NCBI GenBank assembly: GCA_028822445.1
Contig: JAPKDQ010000002.1
Span: 186,001-250,000, forward strand
Origin: Rhodospirillaceae bacterium
GTDB taxonomy: Bacteria; Pseudomonadota; Alphaproteobacteria; Rhodospirillales; Rhodospirillaceae
Reading direction: 5' to 3'
Length of the DNA stretch: 64,000 bases
Shown here in pieces: positions 10,581 through 20,107 of the stretch. A program made the translations under genes and the position numbers. How positions within the stretch are numbered: position 1 is the stretch's first letter; each line of letters opens with the position of its first letter. The notes below the pieces were generated by a model. It was not told the origin of the DNA. It saw only the letters and a list, made by a program, of their open reading frames with translations, and searched no databases.

Positions 10581-11108
10581 GTATAAAAACACTCCGGGAA
10601 TGACAAAAAGAACTGGAACACTATAGCACAAGTCTAAAAGGTTTTATCTGCAACTCAGGTGTCTATACTGAACAGATGCCGCCATTTCTAAAGCGGTCGC
10701 GGAATATGCGTCGCGGCCCCCTCTGTTATGGGGACACCTAGAATCTAGTCGCTTTGAATGCCGTTGCCCTCATATTGAGCGAGTTGGTGCGGGCTAGGTA
10801 TTCAAACAGCATACAGATAATGCTGGGGTGGGTTCCATAAAACGTACGTTCGCATGCCTATTGTGCCTGTCTGAAATTAAAGACGACAGTGAAAAGAAAT
10901 TTGCACATAACGGCCTTAAAATTAGGTCTAAGGCGGGCAAGGTCGACGTGTTTCCATTATACTGGATGCATTTACACCAAGGTATCAGTCCGACAAACGA
11001 GGCGACGTGTGCAATATTATTTTTCTGGGCGCAGCCGGCCGGGGAAGAAAGCACGCGTCGAAAGTTAACTTAGTCACGGCACTTAACTGAAAAGTTCTAG
11101 TTATCCCG
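10581..11108. other. Unexplained intergenic region, dnaJ to dapB
   Basis: These 528 bases lie between the end of dnaJ and the start of dapB, both on the minus strand, and should contain the dapB promoter. Short frames on both strands near 10794-11073 have no recognisable similarity, no good ribosome binding site and overlap each other. I see no tRNA and no SRP or 6S RNA core motif. Confidence 0.3.
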
Positions 11109-12236
11109 TCAGGTCTTCAAGAAGTCTTTAATCTTGTCAAAGAAACCCTGGGCCTCTGGGCTGTAGGTTTTCTGATCGCTATCTTTTTCAAACTCACGCA
11201 AAAGTTCTTTTTGCTTCGACGTCAGGTTGACTGGAACTTCGACGGCGGCCTCTAAGAACATGTCGCCACGAGAAGTCGATCGTAGAACGTTCATTCCCTT
11301 TGCACGCAAGCGGAACTGGTGCACGTTCTGACACCCCTGCGGAATCGACACACGGACCTTACCACCCTCAATTGTCGGGACCTCGACATCGCCGCCAAGG
11401 GCAGCAATCGTCATTGATATTGGGACGCGCATGTGCAAATTTGCGCCGTCACGCTGGAATAATCGGTGTGCCTTTAAGCCAAGAAAAATATAGAGGTCAC
11501 CTGACGGAGCGCCATTCAAGCCCGCCTCGCCCTCGCCCGTCAAACGGATACGCGTACCGTCTTCAACGCCTGGTGGGATGGTAACTTCTAGGGTTTTATC
11601 TTTACGTGTTCGGCCGGCGCCGCGGCACTCACCACATGGGTTTTTGATAACTCGGCCAGCTCCACTACACGTTGGGCAAGTGCGCTCTACAGTAAAGAAA
11701 CCCTGTTGGGTCCGCACCTTTCCAGCGCCACCGCAAGACGAGCAAGTGTCTGGCGCGGCTCCATCTTTACCGCCGGTACCCTCGCAGGACGCGCACGAGC
11801 TGGATGACGGAATCGTGATGGTGGCCTTCTTGCCATTAAAGGCATCCTCGAGGCTGACCTCCATATTATACCGGAGGTCTTGACCACGGGACTGGCCACC
11901 GCCTTGACCGGCGCGGCGCCCACCCATGGCATCGCCAAACATTTCATCAAAGATATCCGAAAATCCGCCGCTAAATCCACCGGGGCCGCCGCCACGGGAG
12001 CCGCCACCTTGTTCAAAGGCCGCGTGTCCGTATTGATCATAGGCAGCCCGCTTCTGCTCGTCCTTGAGTACTTCATAAGCTTCATTTAGCTCTTTAAAAT
12101 TTTGCTCGGCTTTTTGATCACCCGGATTCCGGTCTGGGTGAAATTTCATCGCCAGCTTACGGTAGGACTTTTTTAGCTCATCACCAGACGCGCTTTTAGT
12201 AGCACCAAGCACGCCATAATAATCGCGCTTCGACAT
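11109..12236 (-). CDS. dnaJ: Chaperone DnaJ (Hsp40)
   Basis: Co-chaperone that delivers substrates to DnaK and stimulates its ATPase. The J domain has HPD at residues 33-35, followed by a Gly/Phe-rich region at about 75-115. Four zinc-binding CxxCxGxG repeats follow ([32 protein letters not shown]), then the substrate-binding C-terminal domain. The 375-residue length is typical of class I DnaJ. It lies 120 bases after dnaK on the same strand in the usual dnaK-dnaJ order. Confidence 0.98.
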   Translation of the reverse strand: MSKRDYYGVLGATKSASGDELKKSYRKLAMKFHPDRNPGDQKAEQNFKELNEAYEVLKDEQKRAAYDQYGHAAFEQGGGSRGGGPGGFSGGFSDIFDEMFGDAMGGRRAGQGGGQSRGQDLRYNMEVSLEDAFNGKKATITIPSSSSCASCEGTGGKDGAAPDTCSSCGGAGKVRTQQGFFTVERTCPTCSGAGRVIKNPCGECRGAGRTRKDKTLEVTIPPGVEDGTRIRLTGEGEAGLNGAPSGDLYIFLGLKAHRLFQRDGANLHMRVPISMTIAALGGDVEVPTIEGGKVRVSIPQGCQNVHQFRLRAKGMNVLRSTSRGDMFLEAAVEVPVNLTSKQKELLREFEKDSDQKTYSPEAQGFFDKIKDFLKT

Positions 12237-12356
12237 CCTGAGGATTCCTACTTACTGGCTCGCAGCACCATCTGGCCACGACTTGGCCGTACGGTGTGCG
12301 TCAATGCGGGTGAACACGTCATAGAATGATCACGATCTGATTAAGCGATAAACGCG

Positions 12357-14270
12357 TCAGCTCTTATCTTTTTCATCAACTTCTTCAAAGTCAGCGTCGA
12401 CAACTTCAGCATCATCCGGGGATGCGTCGCCAGCGTCAGAACCGTCAGCTTCGCCTGCAGACGCCTGCTCAGCTTCATACATCGCCTGGCCAAGTTTCAT
12501 TGACGCCTGCATTAGAGCTTCACTCTTCGCCTTAATGTCATCCACGTCTTCTGATTCTAGAACATCCTTGACGTCTTGCATCTTCGCTTCAATTTCTGTC
12601 TTCTCTTCGGCATCCACTTTGTCGCCATGTTCACTTAGGGTTTTTTCGGTGGAGTGAACTAAACCGTCCGCCTGATTGCGTGCATCGACGAGTTCCCGCT
12701 TCTTCTTATCTTCGTCAGCATGAGCTTCAGCATCCTGGACCATCTGATCAATATCTTCATCCGACAAACCACCAGATGCCTGAATACGGACCTGCTGTTC
12801 TTTACCCGTGGCTTTATCTTTCGCAGATACGTTCACGATACCATTGGCATCAATATCGAATGTGACTTCAATCTGGGGGACGCCGCGCGGTGCAGGCGGA
12901 ATACCCATAAGATCAAACTGACCCAATAACTTATTGTCGGCTGCCATTTCGCGCTCCCCTTGGAAGACACGTATAGTCACGGCTAGCTGGCTATCTTCTG
13001 CTGTAGAGAACGTTTGGCTTTTGCGGGTTGGCACAGTGGTGTTGCGATCAATCAAGCGTGTGAAAACACCACCAAGTGTTTCGATACCCAATGACAAGGG
13101 TGTGACATCTAAAAGTAAGACGTCTTTCACATCGCCCTTAAGCACACCGGCCTGGATTGCAGCACCAAGCGCAACAACTTCGTCAGGATTCACGCCCTTA
13201 TGGGGCTCGCGACCAAAGATTTCTTTCACTGTTGCCTGGACTTTGGGCATCCGGGTCATACCGCCAACCAAGATCACTTCATTAATCTCGTTTGCCTTTA
13301 GGCCAGCATCCTTGAGTGCTTTCTTGCAGGGATCAACGGTACGTTGAATAAGGTCATCAACCAACGCTTCAAGTTTAGCCTGAGTCAATTTGATATTTAG
13401 ATGCTGTGGCCCAGAGGCATCGGCAGTGATGAAGGGAAGGTTGACTTCAGTCTGACCGGAACTGGAAAGTTCTATTTTGGCTTTCTCAGCCCCTTCCTTG
13501 AGACGCTGCAGCGCAATCTTGTCTTGGCGCAGATCAATGCCGGTCTCTTTCTTAAATTCGTCGGCAAGGTAATCCATGATACGGGCATCGAAATCTTCAC
13601 CGCCCAGGAATGTATCCCCGTTAGTGGATTTTACTTCGAACACGCCATCACCAATTTCCAGAATGGAAACGTCAAACGTACCGCCACCAAGATCATAGAC
13701 CGCAATGATGCCAGTTGCTTCTTTATCCATCCCGTAAGCAAGGGCGGCAGCTGTTGGTTCGTTAATAATGCGCAGGACATCAAGGCCAGCAATCTTCCCG
13801 GCGTCTTTAGTGGCCTGGCGCTGACTATCGTTGAAGTAGGCAGGAACTGTAATAACGGCTTCACTGACGCTCTCACCCAAATAGCTCTCAGCCGTTTCCT
13901 TCATCTTCTGAAGAATAAAGGCCGATAACTGCGACGGAGAATACTTATCTTTGTTCGCTTCAACCCACGCATCACCATTTTCACCTTTAATGATGGAGTA
14001 GGGAACGAGGCCTTGGTCTTGTTTGACGGTCGGGTCTTCGAAGCGACGACCTATAAGGCGCTTAATCGCAAAAAGTGTGTTTTCTGGGTTAGTCACGGCC
14101 TGGCGTTTTGCAGACTGGCCAACAAGGCGCTCACCCGATTCAGCAAATGCCACCATAGACGGCGTTGTCCTCACGCCTTCTGCATTTTCAATCACCCGCG
14201 GATCAGAGCCGTCCATGACAGCGACGCAGGAGTTGGTGGTTCCTAAATCAATTCCAATTACTTTGCCCAT
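12357..14270 (-). CDS. dnaK: Chaperone DnaK (Hsp70)
   Basis: ATP-dependent folding chaperone. The ATG at 14270 gives [18 protein letters not shown] and 637 residues, the normal family length; the frame stays open 30 codons further upstream but that part is not Hsp70-like. Visible motifs are the phosphate-1 loop [21 protein letters not shown], the interdomain linker [15 protein letters not shown], and an acidic C-terminus ending in [14 protein letters not shown] lies about 13 bases upstream. dnaJ follows, and grpE and hrcA lie a few kilobases away. Confidence 0.98.
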   Translation of the reverse strand: MGKVIGIDLGTTNSCVAVMDGSDPRVIENAEGVRTTPSMVAFAESGERLVGQSAKRQAVTNPENTLFAIKRLIGRRFEDPTVKQDQGLVPYSIIKGENGDAWVEANKDKYSPSQLSAFILQKMKETAESYLGESVSEAVITVPAYFNDSQRQATKDAGKIAGLDVLRIINEPTAAALAYGMDKEATGIIAVYDLGGGTFDVSILEIGDGVFEVKSTNGDTFLGGEDFDARIMDYLADEFKKETGIDLRQDKIALQRLKEGAEKAKIELSSSGQTEVNLPFITADASGPQHLNIKLTQAKLEALVDDLIQRTVDPCKKALKDAGLKANEINEVILVGGMTRMPKVQATVKEIFGREPHKGVNPDEVVALGAAIQAGVLKGDVKDVLLLDVTPLSLGIETLGGVFTRLIDRNTTVPTRKSQTFSTAEDSQLAVTIRVFQGEREMAADNKLLGQFDLMGIPPAPRGVPQIEVTFDIDANGIVNVSAKDKATGKEQQVRIQASGGLSDEDIDQMVQDAEAHADEDKKKRELVDARNQADGLVHSTEKTLSEHGDKVDAEEKTEIEAKMQDVKDVLESEDVDDIKAKSEALMQASMKLGQAMYEAEQASAGEADGSDAGDASPDDAEVVDADFEEVDEKDKS

Positions 14271-14407
14271 AGGTTTTTTATTCCTTCTTGTTAAGGCGGA
14301 CATCCCGAGCCCGGTTACGGCGCTGTGGGGTATCCCCCAAAGGTCTGTTAAAGCTTTCAAACCACCCCGTTTTTAAGAGTTTTGTTCGTCCACTATGGTC
14401 GAGGGGT

Positions 14408-14435
14408 ATATAGGGGGTGGCGGAAAGCCCCGCAA
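14408..14435 (-). promoter_or_regulatory. Possible heat-shock-type promoter of dnaK
   Basis: On the minus strand, CCCCCTATATA preceded 16 bases earlier by TTGCGG resembles alphaproteobacterial sigma-32 promoters, which have a C-rich -10 ending in TATAT. It lies about 140 bases before the dnaK ATG. No CIRCE inverted repeat is visible here. The match is by eye. Confidence 0.3.
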
Positions 14436-14476
14436 CAGGGGAAAAGACTCTTTTTTTAAGAGCTTAGGCGCATTTA

Positions 14477-15115
14477 ATGAGGCTAATGGACGATCTATTC
14501 CCAGTCGCGCTGCCCATGGGTACTTCTCACCTAAAAAACCGCATTAATAGCGCCCTCCAGTGTGAACTGTTTAACGCCACTCAATTGGTCGCAAAAAGCT
14601 CAGAATTTAGCCATCCAACGACGAAATCTGGAGGCGCCTACTCAGCAAAAATCACGAACTGTGGAGCGATGGGTTGGTGGAGTGACGCCGAAGGGTATCG
14701 TTACACCGAAAATGACCCTCGATCGGGGAACCCTTGGCCCGGAATGCCAAAACTCTTTTTGAAAAGTCTAAAACCTGCGCTGTACGGCACATCAGCAGAG
14801 GGATTTGAGCCTGATGCATGCCTAATCAATCACTATGCCAAAAGCGCGAGAATGGGCCTGCATCAAGATAAGGATGAGGCGGATTTTTCTCACCCAATCA
14901 TTACGATCAGCCTTGGGGCAACCGCTGACTTCCTCATCGGCGGCGAAAAACGATCGGATCCGCCTCAACTTATCATAGTGGAAAGTGGGGATATTGTGAT
15001 TATGGGGGGCAAAAGCCGCATGCGGTTTCATAGTATACGTAAAATATATCCCGGCAGCAGCCCGCTCGCTAATCTAGACGGGCGGATTAGCCTAACCTTT
15101 CGTAAGGCCCTTTAA
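14477..15115 (+). CDS. alkB: AlkB-family alkylated-DNA repair dioxygenase
   Basis: Fe(II)/2-oxoglutarate-dependent dioxygenase predicted to repair alkylated bases (1-methyladenine, 3-methylcytosine) by oxidative demethylation. The iron-binding HxD is in GLHQDKDEADFSHP near residue 135, and the 2-oxoglutarate-binding Arg is in DGRISLTFRKAL at the C-terminus. NHYAKSARMGLHQDKDE and SLGATADFLIGG are typical of bacterial AlkB. It is divergent from dnaK. ATG codons at 14477 and 14486 are both possible starts; the second has GAGG close upstream. The exact substrate range is inferred. Confidence 0.94.
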   Translation: MRLMDDLFPVALPMGTSHLKNRINSALQCELFNATQLVAKSSEFSHPTTKSGGAYSAKITNCGAMGWWSDAEGYRYTENDPRSGNPWPGMPKLFLKSLKPALYGTSAEGFEPDACLINHYAKSARMGLHQDKDEADFSHPIITISLGATADFLIGGEKRSDPPQLIIVESGDIVIMGGKSRMRFHSIRKIYPGSSPLANLDGRISLTFRKAL

Positions 15116-15181
15116 ATAATCAAGACTCATCAGGGACGCGAGGGTCAGCAATAACTTATCATCTCGCAATAACTAAGATGC

Positions 15182-15697
15182 TTAACCATCACACACCACT
15201 TTAAACTTCTCGACCGTAATAGGCATATCTTCAACAAACGTCTTGCCTATTTTTTCAAGCTCATTGCTAAAAAAAGTGACGTGGATAGGCTTCCAGATCT
15301 CGATCGGGCGCACCATTGGGCCGTCAATTGCAGTCTCTCTCTCCGTAATACGATTAAACGGCAACGTAAGGAGTTCTGTCGTCTGCAAGACCGCACGAGG
15401 AGTATTTTCTGCGTCGGTCAAAACCGAGTACGCCCCGATCTCAGGCGTTATAGATCTGTCGCCCTGAAACACCCAGGGAGACGTAAACGTACCGATTTTA
15501 TCGCCCTTCAGTATGAGTTTGGTTATCACGTCCGTGGTTTTCGGCGTGCCCCCAATGGACCGCACACGATAAAACCCATCGACGGACTTTGAAGTCAGTT
15601 TAGGCTCACAGCCTTGCCAAAACTCTGCAACAGAACCCGCGCTAACGGTAGGCGGTGATAAACTAAGAAGTAGGGCCGTGAAAAAAAGTTTACGCAT
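15182..15697 (-). CDS. Probably exported ASCH-domain protein (ASCH-1)
   Basis: The N-terminus MRKLFFTALLLSL followed by PPTVSA reads as a cleavable signal peptide. The remaining 150 residues align with the two neighbouring ASCH proteins: YRVRSIGG, GDKIGTFTSPW, the A-V-TT strand, the E-x-AIDGP segment, an aromatic His-containing segment and a final DMP-x5-F. ASCH domains are related to PUA domains and are predicted to bind RNA or nucleotides, so an exported copy is unusual. The mature part has only two cysteines, one near each end, which could form a disulfide. ATG 15697 is preferred over the GTG at 15700 that overlaps the stop of ASCH-2. Function unknown. Confidence 0.72.
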   Translation of the reverse strand: MRKLFFTALLLSLSPPTVSAGSVAEFWQGCEPKLTSKSVDGFYRVRSIGGTPKTTDVITKLILKGDKIGTFTSPWVFQGDRSITPEIGAYSVLTDAENTPRAVLQTTELLTLPFNRITERETAIDGPMVRPIEIWKPIHVTFFSNELEKIGKTFVEDMPITVEKFKVVCDG

Positions 15698-15699
15698 CA

Positions 15700-16203
15700 C
15701 TACGTATCCTTAAAATAGATTACATCAAAAGGCTCCACCAAGACTGGCATGTCGTCGGTACAACTCTTGCCATACTTCTCAAGGAGTCCATTCCAATAGT
15801 CACGGTGAAGCGGCACCCAAACTTCAGGGTCTTGAACAGGCGGGCCATCAAGCCCCGTCTCAGCAGGGCCAATCTCACCAAACGTCGTGCCGCGAATATC
15901 TGTGATGCGCACAACTGCGCGTGGTGCGCCGTCATAACCAGTCAAAATGACAGGCGTGCCAGGTTTTGTTTCAGGGTGCCCCTCTGCCCCCATGACCCAA
16001 GGCAAACTAAACGTGGCAACCTTCGTCTTGGCGTTAATAAAGTCCAAAATCATGCCCGTCGTTTCTTCATCAATCCCGAGTGATCGCACCTGATGGTCGC
16101 CACCAAGATCGGGAACCGCCGCACAGGCTTCCGACCAAAAAAGATCCAAATCAGAATCATTAGGAAGGGCTGGGCCACCACCAATCACAAGAGTTCGTGT
16201 CAT
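15700..16203 (-). CDS. ASCH-domain protein (ASCH-2)
   Basis: The ATG at 16203 was chosen because GGAGG lies 7 bases upstream; two earlier in-frame ATGs (16215, 16227) lack one. The 167-residue product starts TRTLVIGGGPALP and carries the ASCH core: QVRSLGIDEETT, KVATFSLPW, GTPVILTGYDGAPRAV, a Glu-rich GLDGPPVQDPEVW segment and DYW. It has no signal peptide and should be cytoplasmic. Its stop touches the start of ASCH-1, so the two are coupled. The family resembles YhfF-type ASCH proteins with unknown or predicted nucleic-acid-related roles. Confidence 0.75.
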   Translation of the reverse strand: MTRTLVIGGGPALPNDSDLDLFWSEACAAVPDLGGDHQVRSLGIDEETTGMILDFINAKTKVATFSLPWVMGAEGHPETKPGTPVILTGYDGAPRAVVRITDIRGTTFGEIGPAETGLDGPPVQDPEVWVPLHRDYWNGLLEKYGKSCTDDMPVLVEPFDVIYFKDT

Positions 16204-16322
16204 ATTTGCCTCCATTGTTTTGATCATGCCCGCTCGTCACGTGAGGCGGGAGCTAATTCCATCATACCATAATCACCGACCTGGGTCGCTCGCCCGGCCC
16301 AAGTCGTCGGATTGACGACATA

Positions 16323-16793
16323 TCAAGACGGGGTCTTCGAATAGACCAGCTCAAAGTGTTCAACCATCACCACCATGTCATCGCTTGGGTCAAGATCATG
16401 CCGATCTAATAGTGCCGACCAATAAGGCCAATGAATTTCTTGCCATCGATCAAGCTGCCGGGCTCCGGGGCCTTCGATAGTCAAATAATCTTCAGTAATA
16501 TCTTTGTATGCGACCGGCGTTAACTTCGATGTCCGGACGATGCCATGTGGAACACCATCCATATCAACAATAACCGCCTCACCGCCCATAGTTGGGAAGC
16601 TCCCCGGCTGCCGGTCCAGCAGGAGTTTTAAGCCAAATGTACCGCATTTTTTACCGCTAAGAATAAGGTCAAGAATACTATCAACGATCGGTTTATTAGC
16701 ACCGATACGGCGAACCCAATAACTCTCTCCAATCCATGTGCCCGAGGCCTTGGCCTCGTTCCAATACGCGTCCGTTTCTGCTGTTTTTTCCAT
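16323..16793 (-). CDS. ASCH-domain protein (ASCH-3)
   Basis: Predicted cytoplasmic protein of 156 residues with the clearest YhfF-like ASCH signature of the three: SYWVRRIGANK, LILSGKKCGTFGLKL, GEAVIVDMDGVPHGIV and RWQEIHWPYW. The GKKxGT motif sits where the family has its conserved Gly-Lys-Lys/Thr loop. Its ATG overlaps the stop of the sugar dehydrogenase gene in TAATG, so translation is probably coupled to it. Ninety-odd bases separate it from ASCH-2. Biological role unknown. Confidence 0.78.
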   Translation of the reverse strand: MEKTAETDAYWNEAKASGTWIGESYWVRRIGANKPIVDSILDLILSGKKCGTFGLKLLLDRQPGSFPTMGGEAVIVDMDGVPHGIVRTSKLTPVAYKDITEDYLTIEGPGARQLDRWQEIHWPYWSALLDRHDLDPSDDMVVMVEHFELVYSKTPS

Positions 16794-18055
16794 TAAGAAC
16801 CACCCTCATACGTGATTCTCCATACCGTCTGTCCAACATCATCGGACAACAAAAGGCTACCATCAGGTAAAGTCACGATCCCCGCTGGCCGCCCCCAAAC
16901 CTGACTGTTTTCTGTGTCGCCATTCCAAAACCCTGTGGCAAAAACTTCATAATCACCATTTGGCTTACCGTTCTTAAACGGTGCGTAAACGACCGTGTAC
17001 CCGCGAGGCTGATTAGCATTCCACGACCCATGCAACGTCACAAAGGCTCCGCCGCGGTATTTCTCAGGGAATTGGTCCGCCGTATAAAACGCGAAACTTA
17101 TGGGTGCTGAGTGCGAAAGAAACGGGACATCAGGCTTAATTGCTTTTGCAACCAAATCAGGGCGCTTATCCGCAAACCCTGGCTGCGGATTTGAACCCAT
17201 ATAACTGTACGGCCAGCCAAAAAACGCGCCTTCAGGAACGCGGGTGAAATAATCGGGAACCAGCTCGTCACCCTGACGGTCACGCTCGTTGACGACGGTG
17301 TAGAGGTCCGTCGTGCCCGGATAGAATAAGACCCCCGTCGGCACACGCATTCCAGATGCAAAGGCGCGTCCGACACCGCCTTCAATGGGAAATTCTTGAA
17401 TCGTTCCGTGGGGCAGGGGATTTTCTCCAATATTACTGGCAGACCCCACCCCCACATAAAATTTTAAGCCATCTGGATGCACAACAACATTACGTGCCCA
17501 ATGGAACCTCATGTCTGGAGGGCCCAAAGCGCCAAGCGGCGTCAACAAAACGCTTGAGAACGGCGTCACCTTACCATCATCACTGTAGGGATATTTATGG
17601 ACGCCGACTTTGTCGCCGATGAGAACAGCGCCATCGATAAACGCAATGCCATGAGGCATGTTCAAGTTGTCGATATATGTGAATACCTCGTCGGCCACGC
17701 CATCACTATCTGTATCACGCATAACGGTGATCTGGCCGGCGGTTGGTTCAGCGATGAACACATCGCCATTAGGTGCAACCGCCATGTTCCGAGCATGCTC
17801 AAGGCCATCGGCAAAAATATCAATTGAAAACCCCTCAGGTACGTTCGGAATATCATCGGCTGTGCGAGGGCGGGGACGCGAAAAATTCATTTCACGAGGA
17901 CGGCGTTCAGTATCTGGGTCTGGTTCTGCAAGCCTGTCGAGATCTATGCGCAGTTTCTGGCCCACAGTTTGATCCAGAGGCGCGGCAATAACCGTCATCG
18001 ATAAACCGCACAAGGCAATAAACCCGCCAATAACTGATCTCTGTACAACGCGCAT
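16793..18055 (-). CDS. Exported PQQ-type sugar (sorbosone) dehydrogenase family protein
   Basis: Six-bladed beta-propeller protein of the glucose/sorbosone dehydrogenase family (COG2133-like), normally periplasmic and PQQ-dependent. The ATG at 18055 is preceded by AGGAG and opens a signal peptide (MRVVQRSVIGGFIALCGLS ending in IAA); the frame stays open 21 codons further upstream without support. Propeller motifs include GDVFIAEPTAG, MPHGIAFIDG, FHWARNVVVHPDG, GVLFYPGTTDLY and GRPAGIVTLPDGSLLLSDD. The product is 420 residues. The substrate is not predictable, and PQQ dependence is a family inference. ASCH-3 follows with a one-base overlap. Confidence 0.85.
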   Translation of the reverse strand: MRVVQRSVIGGFIALCGLSMTVIAAPLDQTVGQKLRIDLDRLAEPDPDTERRPREMNFSRPRPRTADDIPNVPEGFSIDIFADGLEHARNMAVAPNGDVFIAEPTAGQITVMRDTDSDGVADEVFTYIDNLNMPHGIAFIDGAVLIGDKVGVHKYPYSDDGKVTPFSSVLLTPLGALGPPDMRFHWARNVVVHPDGLKFYVGVGSASNIGENPLPHGTIQEFPIEGGVGRAFASGMRVPTGVLFYPGTTDLYTVVNERDRQGDELVPDYFTRVPEGAFFGWPYSYMGSNPQPGFADKRPDLVAKAIKPDVPFLSHSAPISFAFYTADQFPEKYRGGAFVTLHGSWNANQPRGYTVVYAPFKNGKPNGDYEVFATGFWNGDTENSQVWGRPAGIVTLPDGSLLLSDDVGQTVWRITYEGGS

Positions 18056-18139
18056 ATAGTTTCTCCTATCCAACACAGGATAAGAATCGTGGCACGGCCC
18101 CGAAGTCAGTTCAAGCAAACCAGGCGCAAGGCCTCTAAA

Positions 18140-18151
18140 ATGTGATCACAT
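18140..18151. promoter_or_regulatory. Perfect 12-bp palindrome upstream of the dehydrogenase gene
   Basis: ATGTGATCACAT lies between grpE and the sugar dehydrogenase start, 85 bases before the ATG. It contains CRP-like half sites TGTGA and TCACA without the usual 6-base gap, so it is not a normal CRP/FNR site. It could be an operator; there is no further support. Confidence 0.2.
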
Positions 18152-18176
18152 GTGTTTGGTTTTATGCCGCCGCGCG

Positions 18177-18833
18177 CTAGGCTGACGTATCGACCCCAGG
18201 GTCTCCGTCCGTTTCTGCCTGTACCCCACGCTTTGGCCCGCCCTTAGCAATAAGCACCATCGCTGGCCGAAGAAGGCGTTCCGCCATCATATAGCCTTCT
18301 TGCATAACCTGAACGACCGTGCCGGATGGCACATCTGTGCGCTCGACCTCCTGCATGGCCTGGTGGAGATTGGCATCAAAAGGTTGATCAAGAGACGCGA
18401 ACCTCTTAACACCCTGATTTTCCAGAACCGTGCTGAGCTCTTTGCCTGTCATTTCAACGCCGACCGCCAGGTTTTTTACGAGATCATTATCTACACGCAG
18501 GTCTTCAGGCGCAGCCAGCAGGGCGCGGTCTAGGTTGTCGGCAACCTGGAGAATCGCTTTGCAAATATTAGATGTCGCATATTTCGCGTTATCAGAAATT
18601 CTTTTATCAGCACGCTTTCCAGCATTCTCCGCCTCGGCAAGGGCCAGAAGGCGCTTTCTTTGCGCGTCGGCCAATGCCGCTTCTAATTGCACGATCCGTT
18701 CTTCAGGCGTCGGCGGTGCGATTTCCACTTCAACCGCCTCAGCTGTAGAGTCCTCGACCCCTGACGCATCGCCCGGAAGTGTTTGATCTGCCGCCACCTC
18801 GGGCTGAAGCTCTTCGTTTTCGGTGTCTGACAT
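18177..18833 (-). CDS. grpE: Nucleotide exchange factor GrpE
   Basis: Releases ADP from DnaK in the Hsp70 cycle. An acidic, low-complexity N-terminal stretch (residues 1-45) is followed by a long coiled coil (ERIVQLEAALADAQRKRLLA) and the GrpE head with NLDRAL, GVKRF, FDANLHQAMQEVE and VVQVMQEGYMMAERLLRPAMV. The 218 residues fit the family. It lies 26 bases after hrcA on the same strand, the common hrcA-grpE order. Confidence 0.97.
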   Translation of the reverse strand: MSDTENEELQPEVAADQTLPGDASGVEDSTAEAVEVEIAPPTPEERIVQLEAALADAQRKRLLALAEAENAGKRADKRISDNAKYATSNICKAILQVADNLDRALLAAPEDLRVDNDLVKNLAVGVEMTGKELSTVLENQGVKRFASLDQPFDANLHQAMQEVERTDVPSGTVVQVMQEGYMMAERLLRPAMVLIAKGGPKRGVQAETDGDPGVDTSA

Positions 18834-18859
18834 GCTAGTTTTATCCTGTGTTTTCTTGT

Positions 18860-19945
18860 TTACGTTTGTCCGAGCATGCGACCAACGACTTGCGCCGTGT
18901 AATCAACCATCGGAATGATTCGGGCATAGTTAATGCGCGTTGGGCCAATGACACCAACAGCGCCTACAATTTGTTCTCTGCCGTTCTTAAATGGTGCAAC
19001 GACCATTGAACAGCCCGCCAAATTGAAGAGTTCGTTTTGAGCACCAATAAAAATCTGAACGCCTTCTGCATCGCCGACAAGATCGACCAAACGGATTATT
19101 TGCTCGCGTGTTTCTAGGGCTTCGAACAGATGACGGACGCGCTCAAGGTCTTCGAGCGCTGTCACATCATTTAGGAGATTAGCCTGACCCCGAATAATCA
19201 ACGAACTGCCAGCAGATTGATCACCAGACCATGTCGCAAGCCCGGTAGCGACCAACCGGGTTGTAATCTCATCAAGCTGCGCTCTGCGCTGTTCGAGCTC
19301 AGTTAGAATGCCACCCTTCGCCTCGCTAAGAGTTTGACCCCGTAGCCGTGAGGAAAGATAATTTCCGGCTTCAATAAGCGCAGAGGGTGGAAGGCCATTG
19401 GGCACTTCAATCACCCTGTTTTCAACCAGCCCCGATTCCGAAACCATAACGACCAGCGCGCGGCCCGGCCCAAGGCTAACGAACTCAATGTGCTTGAGGG
19501 CATCCTCTGCTTTCGGTGCCATAACAAGACCCGCCTGGCTGGTCAGCCCAGACAGCGTCGTCGACGCCCCCTCAAGAACCTCTTGCACGGTTCTGCCAGC
19601 CGCTGCGCACTGAGCCTCAATTTCTTGGCGCTCGCCTGAATCAAGTCCACCAACCTGGAGTAATCCAGAAACAAACAATCTCATTCCCGCTTCGGTGGGT
19701 AACCGCCCAGAAGACGTGTGGGGGGCAAAAAGTAAGCCCGAGAGCTCTAGATCAGACATGACATTGCGAATTGTCGCAGGAGATAAATTGCCATCCAGTC
19801 TGCGCGCAATCGTCCGTGAGCCAATGGGTTCACCAGTATCGAGGTAAGCATCAACAATCTGACGAAAAACCGCGCGCGACCGCTCATTGAGCTCAACGAC
19901 GGGATCCGCACCAGGGCTGCGGTGGTGGACATGATCTGTTGTCAT
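18860..19945 (-). CDS. hrcA: Heat-inducible transcription repressor HrcA
   Basis: Repressor that binds CIRCE inverted repeats upstream of groE-type operons. The N-terminal winged helix reads [32 protein letters not shown], shown here only by its ends (LNERSR at 19 and TIARRL at about 44), followed by [14 protein letters not shown]. The GAF-like C-terminal half ends in [13 protein letters not shown]. The 361-residue length is normal. It is divergent from rph. I see no CIRCE element in this intergenic region or before dnaK, so its target is probably elsewhere, for example groESL. Confidence 0.96.
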   Translation of the reverse strand: MTTDHVHHRSPGADPVVELNERSRAVFRQIVDAYLDTGEPIGSRTIARRLDGNLSPATIRNVMSDLELSGLLFAPHTSSGRLPTEAGMRLFVSGLLQVGGLDSGERQEIEAQCAAAGRTVQEVLEGASTTLSGLTSQAGLVMAPKAEDALKHIEFVSLGPGRALVVMVSESGLVENRVIEVPNGLPPSALIEAGNYLSSRLRGQTLSEAKGGILTELEQRRAQLDEITTRLVATGLATWSGDQSAGSSLIIRGQANLLNDVTALEDLERVRHLFEALETREQIIRLVDLVGDAEGVQIFIGAQNELFNLAGCSMVVAPFKNGREQIVGAVGVIGPTRINYARIIPMVDYTAQVVGRMLGQT

Positions 19946-20107
19946 ATCGGCTATGTAGTGAAGGGGCGAGCAACCGTCAATGAATGGTCAAATATCTTTC
20001 CCTGGTTCATGGGGATTGCTAACTCAAATCATAAGGCTTGTTCGGGGGGCCTTGGACCGGGTAAGGAGAACCGCGCCGGATCATCGGCGCCAAAAAGGAG
20101 ACTGTTT

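Noticed and set aside
10794-11073. Overlapping 81-86 codon frames on both strands after dnaJ
   Set aside because: No start signal, no family match, and each is the other's complement; kept only as an unexplained gap.
13401-13928. Plus-strand 175-codon frame inside dnaK
   Set aside because: Antisense shadow of a strongly conserved chaperone gene.
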